This document shows positions 1 through 8,545 of a stretch of 64,000 bases of DNA, piece by piece. Made by a program: the position numbers and the translations under genes. This DNA is from Streptomyces filamentosus (lineage in GTDB: Bacteria; Actinomycetota; Actinomycetes; Streptomycetales; Streptomycetaceae): NCBI RefSeq assembly GCF_014654895.1, contig NZ_BNBE01000001.1:3866501-3930500 (forward strand), read 5' to 3'. Every line of letters starts with the position of its first letter. Positions within the stretch are counted from its first letter, which is position 1. The notes beneath the pieces are model-generated. The model worked only from the letters and a program-made list of their open reading frames with translations. It searched no databases and had not been told where the DNA came from.

Positions 1-20
1 GTCAGGAACTTTCGATGGAC
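1..20 (+). promoter_or_regulatory. Upstream box shared with allantoicase
   Basis: The first 20 bases match 16 of 20 positions of the box at 1936-1955 upstream of allantoicase, including the last ten bases TTCGATGGAC. The box begins 52 bp before the ATG of the exporter gene, against 51 bp for allantoicase. The left side may be truncated by the window edge. Which protein binds is unknown; the LysR product encoded between the two genes or an IclR-type AllR repressor are candidates by inference only. Confidence 0.5.
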
Positions 21-52
21 CTGGAGGTTTCGGCGGTGCGACGGTAGGCCGC

Positions 53-976
53 ATGAGCCTCCTCACCGCCCGCCACCCCTCCCGCTCCGACAGACCGGGA
101 CCGGCGTCCGCCCAGGGCGCCGGTCCCGGTCTGCTGCTCGCCCTCCTCGCCACCGTCGTCTGGTCCGGCAGCTTCGTCGCCACCCGCGACATGGCCGACT
201 CCGTCCCGCCCGTCCAGGCCGTCTTCTGGCGCTGGATCATCGCCCTCCTCGCCGTCGCCCCCTTCGCCGCCCGACCCTTCTGGCGGCAGCGCACCCTCAT
301 CCGCCGCCACCTCGGCCTCACCGCCCTCGCCTCGCTGTCCGGGGTCGCCCTCTACAACACCCTCGTCCACCAGGCCGGCCTGACCACCTCCGCCACCAAC
401 ATGGGCATGATCATGGCCGCCTCCCCGGTGATCATGGCGGGCTACGCCCGGCTCGGCGGCGAACGCCTCGGCACCCGCCGCGTCCTGGGCACCGCGATCG
501 CCGTCCTCGGCGTGCTCCTCCTCGTCGGCAAGGGCTCCCTCACCGTCGACCCCTCCGCCGGCGACCTGTGGATGTTCGCCGCCGCCCTCTGCTTCGCCTC
601 GTACAGCGCCCTCCTCAAGCGCCGCCCGGCCGAGATCGACCAACTCGCCTTCCTCGCCGCCACCTTCGCGCTCGGCGCCCTCATGCTCGCCCCCGCCTAC
701 GCCGTCTCCCTCGCCGTCCAGGGCGGTTTCCCCGCCACCCCGGGCACCGTCGGCCCGCTGCTCTACGTCGGCGTGCTCTCCTCCGCCGTCGCCTTCTTCG
801 CCTGGAACAAGGCGGTCTCCCTCGTCGGCGCCGCCCGCGCCGGAGCCGTCTACTACCTCCAGCCGGTCTGCGTCGCCCTGCTCTCGTACGCCCTCCTCGG
901 CGAGGAACTCGGCCTGGCCGGCGGCGTCTGCATGGCCCTCGTCCTCGGCGGGGTGGCACTGAGCTCCGCCCGCTGA
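53..976 (+). CDS. EamA/DMT-family transporter
   Basis: This is a 307-aa integral membrane protein of the drug/metabolite transporter superfamily. About ten hydrophobic segments are visible from residue ~25 to the end, arranged as two EamA repeats (roughly 25-155 and 170-305). Conserved features include the first-helix pattern VVWSGSFVATRDM and the R-W-I pattern in helix 2 (FWRWIIALLAV). Such proteins usually export amino acids, purine-like compounds or drugs; the substrate cannot be read from the sequence. The gene is followed after 24 bp by a LysR regulator on the same strand. Its upstream region matches that of allantoicase, which hints at a nitrogen or purine-catabolism role, but this is inference. 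The start ATG has no strong Shine-Dalgarno. Confidence 0.85.
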   Translation: MSLLTARHPSRSDRPGPASAQGAGPGLLLALLATVVWSGSFVATRDMADSVPPVQAVFWRWIIALLAVAPFAARPFWRQRTLIRRHLGLTALASLSGVALYNTLVHQAGLTTSATNMGMIMAASPVIMAGYARLGGERLGTRRVLGTAIAVLGVLLLVGKGSLTVDPSAGDLWMFAAALCFASYSALLKRRPAEIDQLAFLAATFALGALMLAPAYAVSLAVQGGFPATPGTVGPLLYVGVLSSAVAFFAWNKAVSLVGAARAGAVYYLQPVCVALLSYALLGEELGLAGGVCMALVLGGVALSSAR

Positions 977-987
977 CCCGGGCCGGA

Positions 988-993
988 TATGTT
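988..993 (+). promoter_or_regulatory. -10 element of a leaderless LysR transcript
   Basis: TATGTT lies 7 nt before the ATG at 1001, which puts the transcription start at or next to the A of ATG. No Shine-Dalgarno precedes the ATG, consistent with a leaderless mRNA. Confidence 0.5.
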
Positions 994-1000
994 GCGGCCC

Positions 1001-1927
1001 ATGACCGAGTGGGACATCAAGAAGCTGCACATCCTGCGCACCCTGCGCGACCGGGGCACCGTCACCGCCACCGCGGAGACCCTGCTCATGACCCCCTCGG
1101 CCGTCTCCCAGCAGCTCACCAACCTCGCCCGGCAGCTCGGCGTGCCGCTCCTGGAGGCCCACGGGCGGCGCGTCCGGCTCACCGACGCCGCCCACCTCGT
1201 GCTGCGCCACGCCGAGGCGGTCTTCGCCCAGCTGGAGCGCGCCGACGCCGAACTCGACGGCTACCTGCGCGGCGAGGCCGGCCAGGTCCGCGTCGCGGCC
1301 TTCTCCACCTCCGTCCCCGCCCTCCTCGTCCCCGCCGTGCGGCAGCTCCGCGCCGCCCACCCCGGCCTCGGCGTCCGCATCCGGGAGGCCGAGGCCGGGG
1401 AGGCGTACGAACTCCTCACCGCCGGCGAGGCCGACCTCGCCCTCTCGCTCGCCGCCCACGCGCCCACCGCCCGCGACGCCCGGTTCAGCCGGGTGCCGCT
1501 GCTCGCCGACCCCCTCGACGTCGCCCTCCCCGCCGGCCACCCGCTCGCCGGCGCCCCCGGCCTGCGCCTCGCCGACCTCGCCGCCGAACCCTGGATCTTC
1601 GGCGGCTCCGGCCCCTGGTCCGAGATCACCACCGCCGCCTGCGAGGCCGCCGGCTTCGTGCCCGAGCAGGCCCACAGCGCCTCCGGCTGGACCGCGATCC
1701 TCGCCATGGTCGAGGCCGGGCTCGGCATCGCCCTCGTCCCCCGCATGGCCGCCGCCGACCGCCGGAGCGGCACCGGCGTCGTCATGCGGGTCCTCTCCGC
1801 CGACCAGCCCCGCCGCCACGTCGTCGCCGCCGTCCGGCGCGGCGCCGAGGACGCCCCCGCGCTGGCCCGGGTCCTCGCGGCGCTGCGCCAGGTCGCCGTG
1901 GAGCGCGAGAACGTTCAGCAGGGCTGA
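1001..1927 (+). CDS. LysR-family transcriptional regulator
   Basis: This is a 308-aa regulator. Residues ~1-60 form the winged helix-turn-helix, with the typical pattern DRGTVTATAETLLMTPSAVSQQL followed in part by LARQLGVPLLEAHGRRVRLT. A linker helix (about 60-85) and a periplasmic-binding-like co-inducer domain (about 90-300) follow. I chose ATG 1001 (MTEWDIKKL) over the upstream in-frame start at 989 because a -10 box sits 7 nt upstream. The gene lies between the EamA exporter and allantoicase on the same strand and could regulate either or both through the shared upstream box. Its C-terminal codons end 8 bp before the allantoicase box. The ligand is unknown. Confidence 0.88.
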   Translation: MTEWDIKKLHILRTLRDRGTVTATAETLLMTPSAVSQQLTNLARQLGVPLLEAHGRRVRLTDAAHLVLRHAEAVFAQLERADAELDGYLRGEAGQVRVAAFSTSVPALLVPAVRQLRAAHPGLGVRIREAEAGEAYELLTAGEADLALSLAAHAPTARDARFSRVPLLADPLDVALPAGHPLAGAPGLRLADLAAEPWIFGGSGPWSEITTAACEAAGFVPEQAHSASGWTAILAMVEAGLGIALVPRMAAADRRSGTGVVMRVLSADQPRRHVVAAVRRGAEDAPALARVLAALRQVAVERENVQQG

Positions 1928-1935
1928 AAAGACCT

Positions 1936-1955
1936 GTCGAAAACATTCGATGGAC
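1936..1955 (+). promoter_or_regulatory. Candidate operator of allantoicase
   Basis: GTCGAAAACATTCGATGGAC contains the inverted repeat TCGAA-AACA-TTCGA (1937-1950). Its last ten bases and overall pattern recur at 1-20 before the EamA gene, at nearly the same distance from the start codon. AllR, an IclR-family repressor, is known to control allantoin genes in Streptomyces coelicolor; whether this is its site cannot be decided here. Confidence 0.55.
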
Positions 1956-1986
1956 CCCGGGGCTCCCGGCGGGGGACAGTCGGACC

Positions 1987-3111
1987 ATGACCGCCATCGA
2001 GGACACCCAGGACCCGCACGCCAACGACGCCGCCCCGTACGCCGGAGGCGACCCGTACGCCGACTACCGCACCGGCGACTTCCCCTTCACCGAGCTGGTC
2101 GACCTCGCCGACCGCCGCCTCGGCGCCGGCGTCGTCGCCGCCAACGACGAGTTCTTCGCCGAGCGCGAGAACCTCCTCGTCCGCGAGCGGGCCGTCTTCG
2201 ACCCGGAGCACTTCGGCCACAAGGGCAAGATCATGGACGGCTGGGAGACCCGCCGCCGCCGCGGCGCCGACGCCGAGAACGTCTTCCCCGCCCCCGAGGA
2301 CCACGACTGGGCGATCGTCCGCCTCGGCGCCCCCGGCGTCATCAGGGGCCTGATCGTCGACACCGCCCACTTCCGCGGCAACTACCCGCAGAAGGTCAGC
2401 GTCCAGGCCACCGCCGTCGAGGGCAGCCCCGGCCCCGAGGAGCTGCTCGACGCGAAGTGGGAGGAGCTCGTCCCGCCCACCCCCGTCCGCGGCCACGCCG
2501 CCAACGGCTTCGCGATCGACAGCGACCGCCGCTGGACCCACGTCCGCCTCTGCCAGCACCCGGACGGCGGCGTCGCCCGCCTCCGCGTCCACGGCGAGGT
2601 GCTGCCCGACCCCGAGTGGCTCGGCCTCCTCGGCACGATCGACCTGCTCTCCGTCCTCAACGGCGGGTCGTACGAGGACGCCTCCGACAAGTTCTACTCC
2701 TCGCCGACGCAGATCATCCTGCCCGGCACCTCCCGCAAGATGGACGACGGCTGGGAGAACCGCCGCCGCCGGGTGCGCGGCACCAACGACTGGGTCCGCT
2801 TCCGCCTCCCGGCCCAGGGCGCCGTCCGCGCCGTCGAGATCGACACCGCCTACCTCAAGGGCAACTCGGCGGGCTGGATCGCCCTCCAGGGCCGCAACGG
2901 CGAGTCCGGCGAGTGGTTCGAGATCGTCCCGCGCACCCGCCTCCAGCCCGACACCCTGCACCGCTTCAAGCTCCCCGCCCGGGCGGTCGTCACCCACGTG
3001 CGCCTCGACGCCTTCCCCGACGGCGGCGTCGCCCGCATGCGCCTGCACGGCTCCCTCACCGAGGAGGGCGCCGCCGACCTGCGCGCCCGCTTCGACCGCG
3101 CGAGCCGGTAG
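1987..3111 (+). CDS. alc: Allantoicase
   Basis: This 374-aa protein hydrolyses allantoate to ureidoglycolate and urea in purine catabolism. It consists of two homologous allantoicase repeats. Each carries a KMDDGWEnRRRR-type motif: KIMDGWETRRRRG near residue 80 and KMDDGWENRRRRV near residue 255. Each also carries an R-hydrophobic-DTA(H/Y) strand (RGLIVDTAHFRGN, RAVEIDTAYLKGN) and an R(L/C)-PDGGVARLRVHG motif. The length is normal for bacterial allantoicases. The ATG at 1987 is supported by the box and an AT-poor leader between 1956 and 1986; the larger reading frame starting upstream is an artefact. A hairpin terminator follows at 3126. Other allantoin genes (allantoinase) are not in this window. 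Confidence 0.95.
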   Translation: MTAIEDTQDPHANDAAPYAGGDPYADYRTGDFPFTELVDLADRRLGAGVVAANDEFFAERENLLVRERAVFDPEHFGHKGKIMDGWETRRRRGADAENVFPAPEDHDWAIVRLGAPGVIRGLIVDTAHFRGNYPQKVSVQATAVEGSPGPEELLDAKWEELVPPTPVRGHAANGFAIDSDRRWTHVRLCQHPDGGVARLRVHGEVLPDPEWLGLLGTIDLLSVLNGGSYEDASDKFYSSPTQIILPGTSRKMDDGWENRRRRVRGTNDWVRFRLPAQGAVRAVEIDTAYLKGNSAGWIALQGRNGESGEWFEIVPRTRLQPDTLHRFKLPARAVVTHVRLDAFPDGGVARMRLHGSLTEEGAADLRARFDRASR

Positions 3112-3125
3112 GCACCGGGAACCGG

Positions 3126-3161
3126 CGAAGGGGCGCCTCCGTGGGGGAGGGCGCCCCTTCG
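3126..3161. terminator. Bidirectional terminator, alc / pepN
   Basis: A perfect 12-bp stem (3126-3137 with 3150-3161, CGAAGGGGCGCC) has a 12-nt loop and sits between two convergent genes. Confidence 0.75.
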
Positions 3162-3177
3162 TCGTACCGCTCCGTGC

Positions 3178-5757
3178 TTAGCGGCCGGCCGCGGCGTCCG
3201 CCGCACGGGCCCTCAGGGCCCGCTCGACACCGGCGCGGGACTCCGTCACCAGCCGGCGCAGCGCCGGGACCGGGGCGTTCTCCTCGATCCACGCGTCCGT
3301 CGCGTCCAGCGTCTCCTGCGAGACCTGGAGCGTCGGGTAGAGGCCGACCACGATCTGCTGGATCATCTCGTGGCTGCGGGTCTCGGACACGCGCTTGATG
3401 GAGGCGAAGTACTTGTCCGTGTACGCGGCGAGCAGCTCGCGCTGGTCGGACTGGACGAAGCCGACGATCACGGCCTCCTGCACCGCGTTGGCCAGCTTGT
3501 CGTCCTCGACGACCGCCGCCCACGCCTCCGCCTTCGCGGCCTCGGTCGGACGCGCCGCCCGGGCCGTCGCCGCGTGCCGCTCGCCGGCCGCCGTGCGGTC
3601 CCGCTCCAGCTCGGCCGCGATCTCCGCCTCGTCGTAGACGCCGGTCGCGGCGAGCCGCTGCACGAACGCCCAGCGCAGCTCGGCGTCGACGGCCAGGCCC
3701 TCGATCGTCTCCCGGCCCTCCAGGAGACCGGCCAGCAGGTCGAGCTGCTGCGGCGTCCGGGCGGTCGCCGCGAAGGCCCGCGCCCACGCCAGCTGGTGGT
3801 CGCTCGCCGGCTCCGCCGCCTTGAGGTGGGTGAGCGCCGCCTCGGTCCACAGGGCCAGGCCCGCGTCCCGCCACTCCGGCGCCGCGTACAGCTCCAGGGC
3901 CGCCTTCACCTGGGCCTGGAGCGACTGCACCACGCCGATGTCGGACTCCTTGCCGATGCCGGAGAGCACCAGCTCCAGGTAGTCGCGGGTGGCCAGCTCG
4001 CCGTCCCGGGTCATGTCCCAGGCCGAGGCCCAGCACAGCGCCCGCGGCAGCGACTCGGCGAAGTCGCCGAGGTGCTCGACGACGTTCTGCAGCGACACCT
4101 CGTCGAGGCGGACCTTGGCGTACGACAGGTCGTCGTCGTTCAGCAGCACGACCGCCGGGCGGGCCCTGCCCACCAGCGCGGGCACCCCGGTCAGCTCCGC
4201 GGCCTCGACGTCCAGCTCCAGGCGCTCGGTGCGGACCAGCGCGCCGGCCGCGTCGAAGTCGTAGAAGCCGATCGCGATGCGGTGCGGGCGGAGCACGGCC
4301 TCGCCCTTGGCGCCGGCGGGCAGCGCCGGGGCCTCCTGGCGGACCGCGAAGGAGGTGATCGAGCCGTTCTCGTCGGTCTCGATCTCCGGGCGCAGGACGT
4401 TGATGCCGGCCGTCTCCAGCCACGCCTTCGACCAGGTCTTCAGGTCGCGCCCGGAGGTCTCCTCCAGCGCGCCGAGCAGGTCGCTCAGGCGGGTGTTGCC
4501 GAAGGCGTGGCGCTGGAAGTACGCCTGCACGCCCTTGAAGAACTCGTCCTCGCCGACGTAGGCGACGAGCTGCTTGAGGACCGAGGCGCCCTTGGCGTAC
4601 GTGATGCCGTCGAAGTTGACGAGCACGTCCTCCAGGTCGTTGATCTCGGCCATGATCGGGTGCGTCGACGGCAGCTGGTCCTGGCGGTAGGCCCAGGTCT
4701 TCTCCGCGTTGGCGAAGGTGGTCCAGGCGTGCGGCCAGCGGGTGCCCTCGACGGACGCCTGGCAGGCGACCGAGGTGAAGGTGGCGAACGACTCGTTCAG
4801 CCACAGGTCGTTCCACCACTCCATGGTGACCAGGTCGCCGAACCACATGTGGGCCAGCTCGTGGAGGATGGTCTCGGCGCGCCGCTCGTAGGCCGCGTCC
4901 GTCACCTTCGAGCGGAAGACGTACTGGTCGCGGATGGTGACCGCGCCCGCGTTCTCCATCGCGCCCGCGTTGAACTCCGGCACGAACAGCTGGTCGTACT
5001 TCGCGAACGGGTAGGCGTACGCGAACTTCTCCTGGAACCAGCCGAAGCCCTGCCGGGTCACGTCGAAGATGTGGTCCGCGTCCAGGTGCTCCGCCAGCGA
5101 CGGACGGCAGTAGATGCCCAGCGGCACGACCTGCCCGTCGGGGCCCTCGTAGGAGGAGTGCACCGAGTGGTAGGGGCCGACGATCAGGGCCGTGATGTAC
5201 GAGGAGATCCGCGGGGTCGGCTCGAAGGCCCACACCCCGTCCTTCGGCTCCGGGGTCGGCGAGTTGGAGACGACGCTCCAGCCCTCGGGCGCCTTCACCG
5301 TGAACTGGAAGGTCGCCTTCAGGTCGGGCTGCTCGAAGGAGGCGAAGACCCGGCGGGCGTCCGGCACCTCGAACTGGGTGTACAGGTACGCCTGCCCGTC
5401 GACCGGGTCGACGAAGCGGTGCAGGCCCTCGCCGGTGTTGGTGTAGGCGCAGTCCGCGACCACGCGCAGCTCGTTGCGGCCCTGCTTCAGGTGGGGCAGC
5501 GCGATCCGCGAGTCGCGGAAGACGGCGGCCACGTCCAGCGCGTGCCCGTTGAGCACGGCCTCGTGGACGGCGGGGGCGACGAGGTCGATGAAGCTCTCGA
5601 CGCCCGCCTCGGCGGAATCGAAGCGGACGGTGGTGACGGACCGGTAGGTCCCGCCCTCCTGCGCACCGGTGAGGTCCAGTTCGACCTCGTACGCGTCCAC
5701 GGTCAGCAGCTTGGCCCGCTGCTGAGCCTCCTCACGGGTCAGGTTCGTACCAGGCAC
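3178..5757 (-). CDS. pepN: Aminopeptidase N (M1 family)
   Basis: This 859-aa cytoplasmic zinc metallo-aminopeptidase removes N-terminal residues from peptides. Visible features are the exopeptidase motif GAMEN (about 265-269) and the zinc motif HELAH (H299, E300, H303) with the third ligand E322 in NESFA. A long helical ERAP1-like C-terminal domain follows (about 520-850). The length matches the Streptomyces lividans PepN class. GTG 5757 (VPGTNLTREEAQ) is chosen because GAGGAG lies 8 nt upstream; the in-frame ATG at 5793 lacks such a site. A clear paralogue lies at 17821-20382 on the same strand, about 12 kb away. The gene is convergent with alc and shares a terminator with it. Confidence 0.95.
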   Translation of the reverse strand: MPGTNLTREEAQQRAKLLTVDAYEVELDLTGAQEGGTYRSVTTVRFDSAEAGVESFIDLVAPAVHEAVLNGHALDVAAVFRDSRIALPHLKQGRNELRVVADCAYTNTGEGLHRFVDPVDGQAYLYTQFEVPDARRVFASFEQPDLKATFQFTVKAPEGWSVVSNSPTPEPKDGVWAFEPTPRISSYITALIVGPYHSVHSSYEGPDGQVVPLGIYCRPSLAEHLDADHIFDVTRQGFGWFQEKFAYAYPFAKYDQLFVPEFNAGAMENAGAVTIRDQYVFRSKVTDAAYERRAETILHELAHMWFGDLVTMEWWNDLWLNESFATFTSVACQASVEGTRWPHAWTTFANAEKTWAYRQDQLPSTHPIMAEINDLEDVLVNFDGITYAKGASVLKQLVAYVGEDEFFKGVQAYFQRHAFGNTRLSDLLGALEETSGRDLKTWSKAWLETAGINVLRPEIETDENGSITSFAVRQEAPALPAGAKGEAVLRPHRIAIGFYDFDAAGALVRTERLELDVEAAELTGVPALVGRARPAVVLLNDDDLSYAKVRLDEVSLQNVVEHLGDFAESLPRALCWASAWDMTRDGELATRDYLELVLSGIGKESDIGVVQSLQAQVKAALELYAAPEWRDAGLALWTEAALTHLKAAEPASDHQLAWARAFAATARTPQQLDLLAGLLEGRETIEGLAVDAELRWAFVQRLAATGVYDEAEIAAELERDRTAAGERHAATARAARPTEAAKAEAWAAVVEDDKLANAVQEAVIVGFVQSDQRELLAAYTDKYFASIKRVSETRSHEMIQQIVVGLYPTLQVSQETLDATDAWIEENAPVPALRRLVTESRAGVERALRARAADAAAGR

Positions 5758-5845
5758 CCGGTCAACTCCTCGGTTTCGTGACGTTTGGGCCATCTTTCCA
5801 CGGGGCGTGTCGCAGACGCACGGCACATTTCCCAGGGCGAACACG

Positions 5846-5885
5846 GAAGAACGGCGGCCACCCGGAAGGATGACCGCCGTTCTTC
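5846..5885 (-). terminator. Terminator of asd
   Basis: A 12-bp stem GAAGAACGGCGG (5846-5857) pairs with 5874-5885. It sits just past the stop of the minus-strand aspartate-semialdehyde dehydrogenase gene and before pepN. Confidence 0.65.
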
Positions 5886-5899
5886 GCGTGGACGGGGGG

Positions 5900-7563
<1,664 letters not shown>

Positions 7564-7565
7564 GG

Positions 7566-8312
7566 GTGGACGAGCAGGAACGGGACCCGCTGGCGCTGGC
7601 CCTCTTCCCCGGGGACGGGGAGGACCCCGGGGACGACCCGGAGGTCGCCCGCGCCCTGGCGGACGTGGCCGTGATCCGCGAGCAGCTGGGCGTCCTCGCC
7701 GCGGCGCTGACCGCACCCCCGGGGGCCGTGCCTCCCGGGGCCGCACCCCCGGAGGACGTACGTCCCGGGGTCGTACGTCCCGGGGTCGTGCGTCCCCGGC
7801 GGCGCGGGCGCGCGGCGGCCTGGGTGCTCGCGGCCTGTCTGGCCCTGGGCGTGCTCGGCACCGGAGGGGCGTGGCTGGCGTCCCGGCCCGGGACGTCGTC
7901 CGGGGGGCTCGGGGCGGCCGACGCCAAGCTCACCCCCGGCGGGATCGTGGCCTGCGCCACGGACGTCGCCGAGGGCACGGTGCTGCGGGCCGGGCCGACC
8001 GGGGAGGACGGGGAGTTCCGGGTGGTGCTGCGGGTGGAGCGGCGCTCCAGGCCGGCGGGGCCGGACTCCGGCGAGCTGACCTTCCGGGGCTGGGCGGCGG
8101 ACCCGTCGTACTACCGGCCCGGGGTGCGGATGCTGGTGGTCGTCTCCCGCTTCGCCGACGAGGGGACGCTGACCTTCCGGCAGGACATGGAGCCGCCCGG
8201 CGAGCTCGGCGAGGACGTCGGCCCGGTCCGCGACGAGCTGGAGTACGGCCGGAAGTGGGTCGCGAAGGCCCTCGCGGAGGCCGGGGACGCGGAGTGCCCG
8301 GGCCGCGGCTGA
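7566..8312 (+). CDS. Single-pass membrane protein, possible anti-sigma partner
   Basis: I do not recognise a named family. This 248-aa product has an acidic cytoplasmic N-terminus (about 1-65). A short repetitive stretch (about 48-72) of VRPGVVRPGVV type follows, then an arginine-rich stop and one transmembrane segment (about 80-100, AAAWVLAACLALGVLGTGGAW). The C-terminal ~145 residues are extracytoplasmic, with two cysteines (in VACATDV and near the C-terminus) that could form a disulfide. No HxxxCxxC zinc anti-sigma motif is present. Coupling to the sigma gene (2-nt gap) suggests it senses an envelope signal and restrains the sigma factor, but this is inference. The start GTG overlaps the translational stop region of the sigma gene. 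Confidence 0.7.
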   Translation: MDEQERDPLALALFPGDGEDPGDDPEVARALADVAVIREQLGVLAAALTAPPGAVPPGAAPPEDVRPGVVRPGVVRPRRRGRAAAWVLAACLALGVLGTGGAWLASRPGTSSGGLGAADAKLTPGGIVACATDVAEGTVLRAGPTGEDGEFRVVLRVERRSRPAGPDSGELTFRGWAADPSYYRPGVRMLVVVSRFADEGTLTFRQDMEPPGELGEDVGPVRDELEYGRKWVAKALAEAGDAECPGRG

Positions 8313-8336
8313 ACCCGGAGGGGCGGGGGCGCGAAA

Positions 8337-8464
8337 GGGCCGGGTCCCGGCTTCGGCCGAACCCGTGAGGGCCGGGACCCGGCCTCGGCCGAACCCGTGA
8401 GGGCCGGGTCCCGGCCTCGGCCGAACCCGTGAGGGCCGGGTCCCGGCTTCGGCCGAAGCCGGAA
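8337..8464. repeat. Four tandem 32-bp repeats
   Basis: Units lie at 8337-8368, 8369-8400, 8401-8432 and 8433-8464. The consensus begins GGGCCGGGTCCCGG and continues with CTTCGGCCGAACCCGTGA. Copies 1-3 differ at only one to two positions (T/A, T/C); copy 4 degenerates at its end. Each unit holds a short palindrome (CCGGGTCCCGG) and a TGA. The array lies between the membrane-protein gene and the 3' end of the subtilase gene, with no spacers, so it is not CRISPR. Confidence 0.9.
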
Positions 8465-8495
8465 GGACCGGGGGCCCGGAAGGGCGGGGACGCGG

Positions 8496-8529
8496 AAGGG
8501 GCGGGCGCCCGTACGGACGCCCGCCCCTC
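8496..8529 (-). terminator. Terminator of the subtilase gene
   Basis: GGGGCGGGCGCCCG pairs with CGGACGCCCGCCCC around a tiny loop with one G-U position. It lies directly downstream of the minus-strand stop at 8546. Confidence 0.6.
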
Positions 8530-8545
8530 CTCGTGCCGCGGGGTG

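Noticed and set aside
8337-8464. CRISPR array
   Set aside because: The 32-bp units are directly tandem with no spacers and no cas genes nearby.
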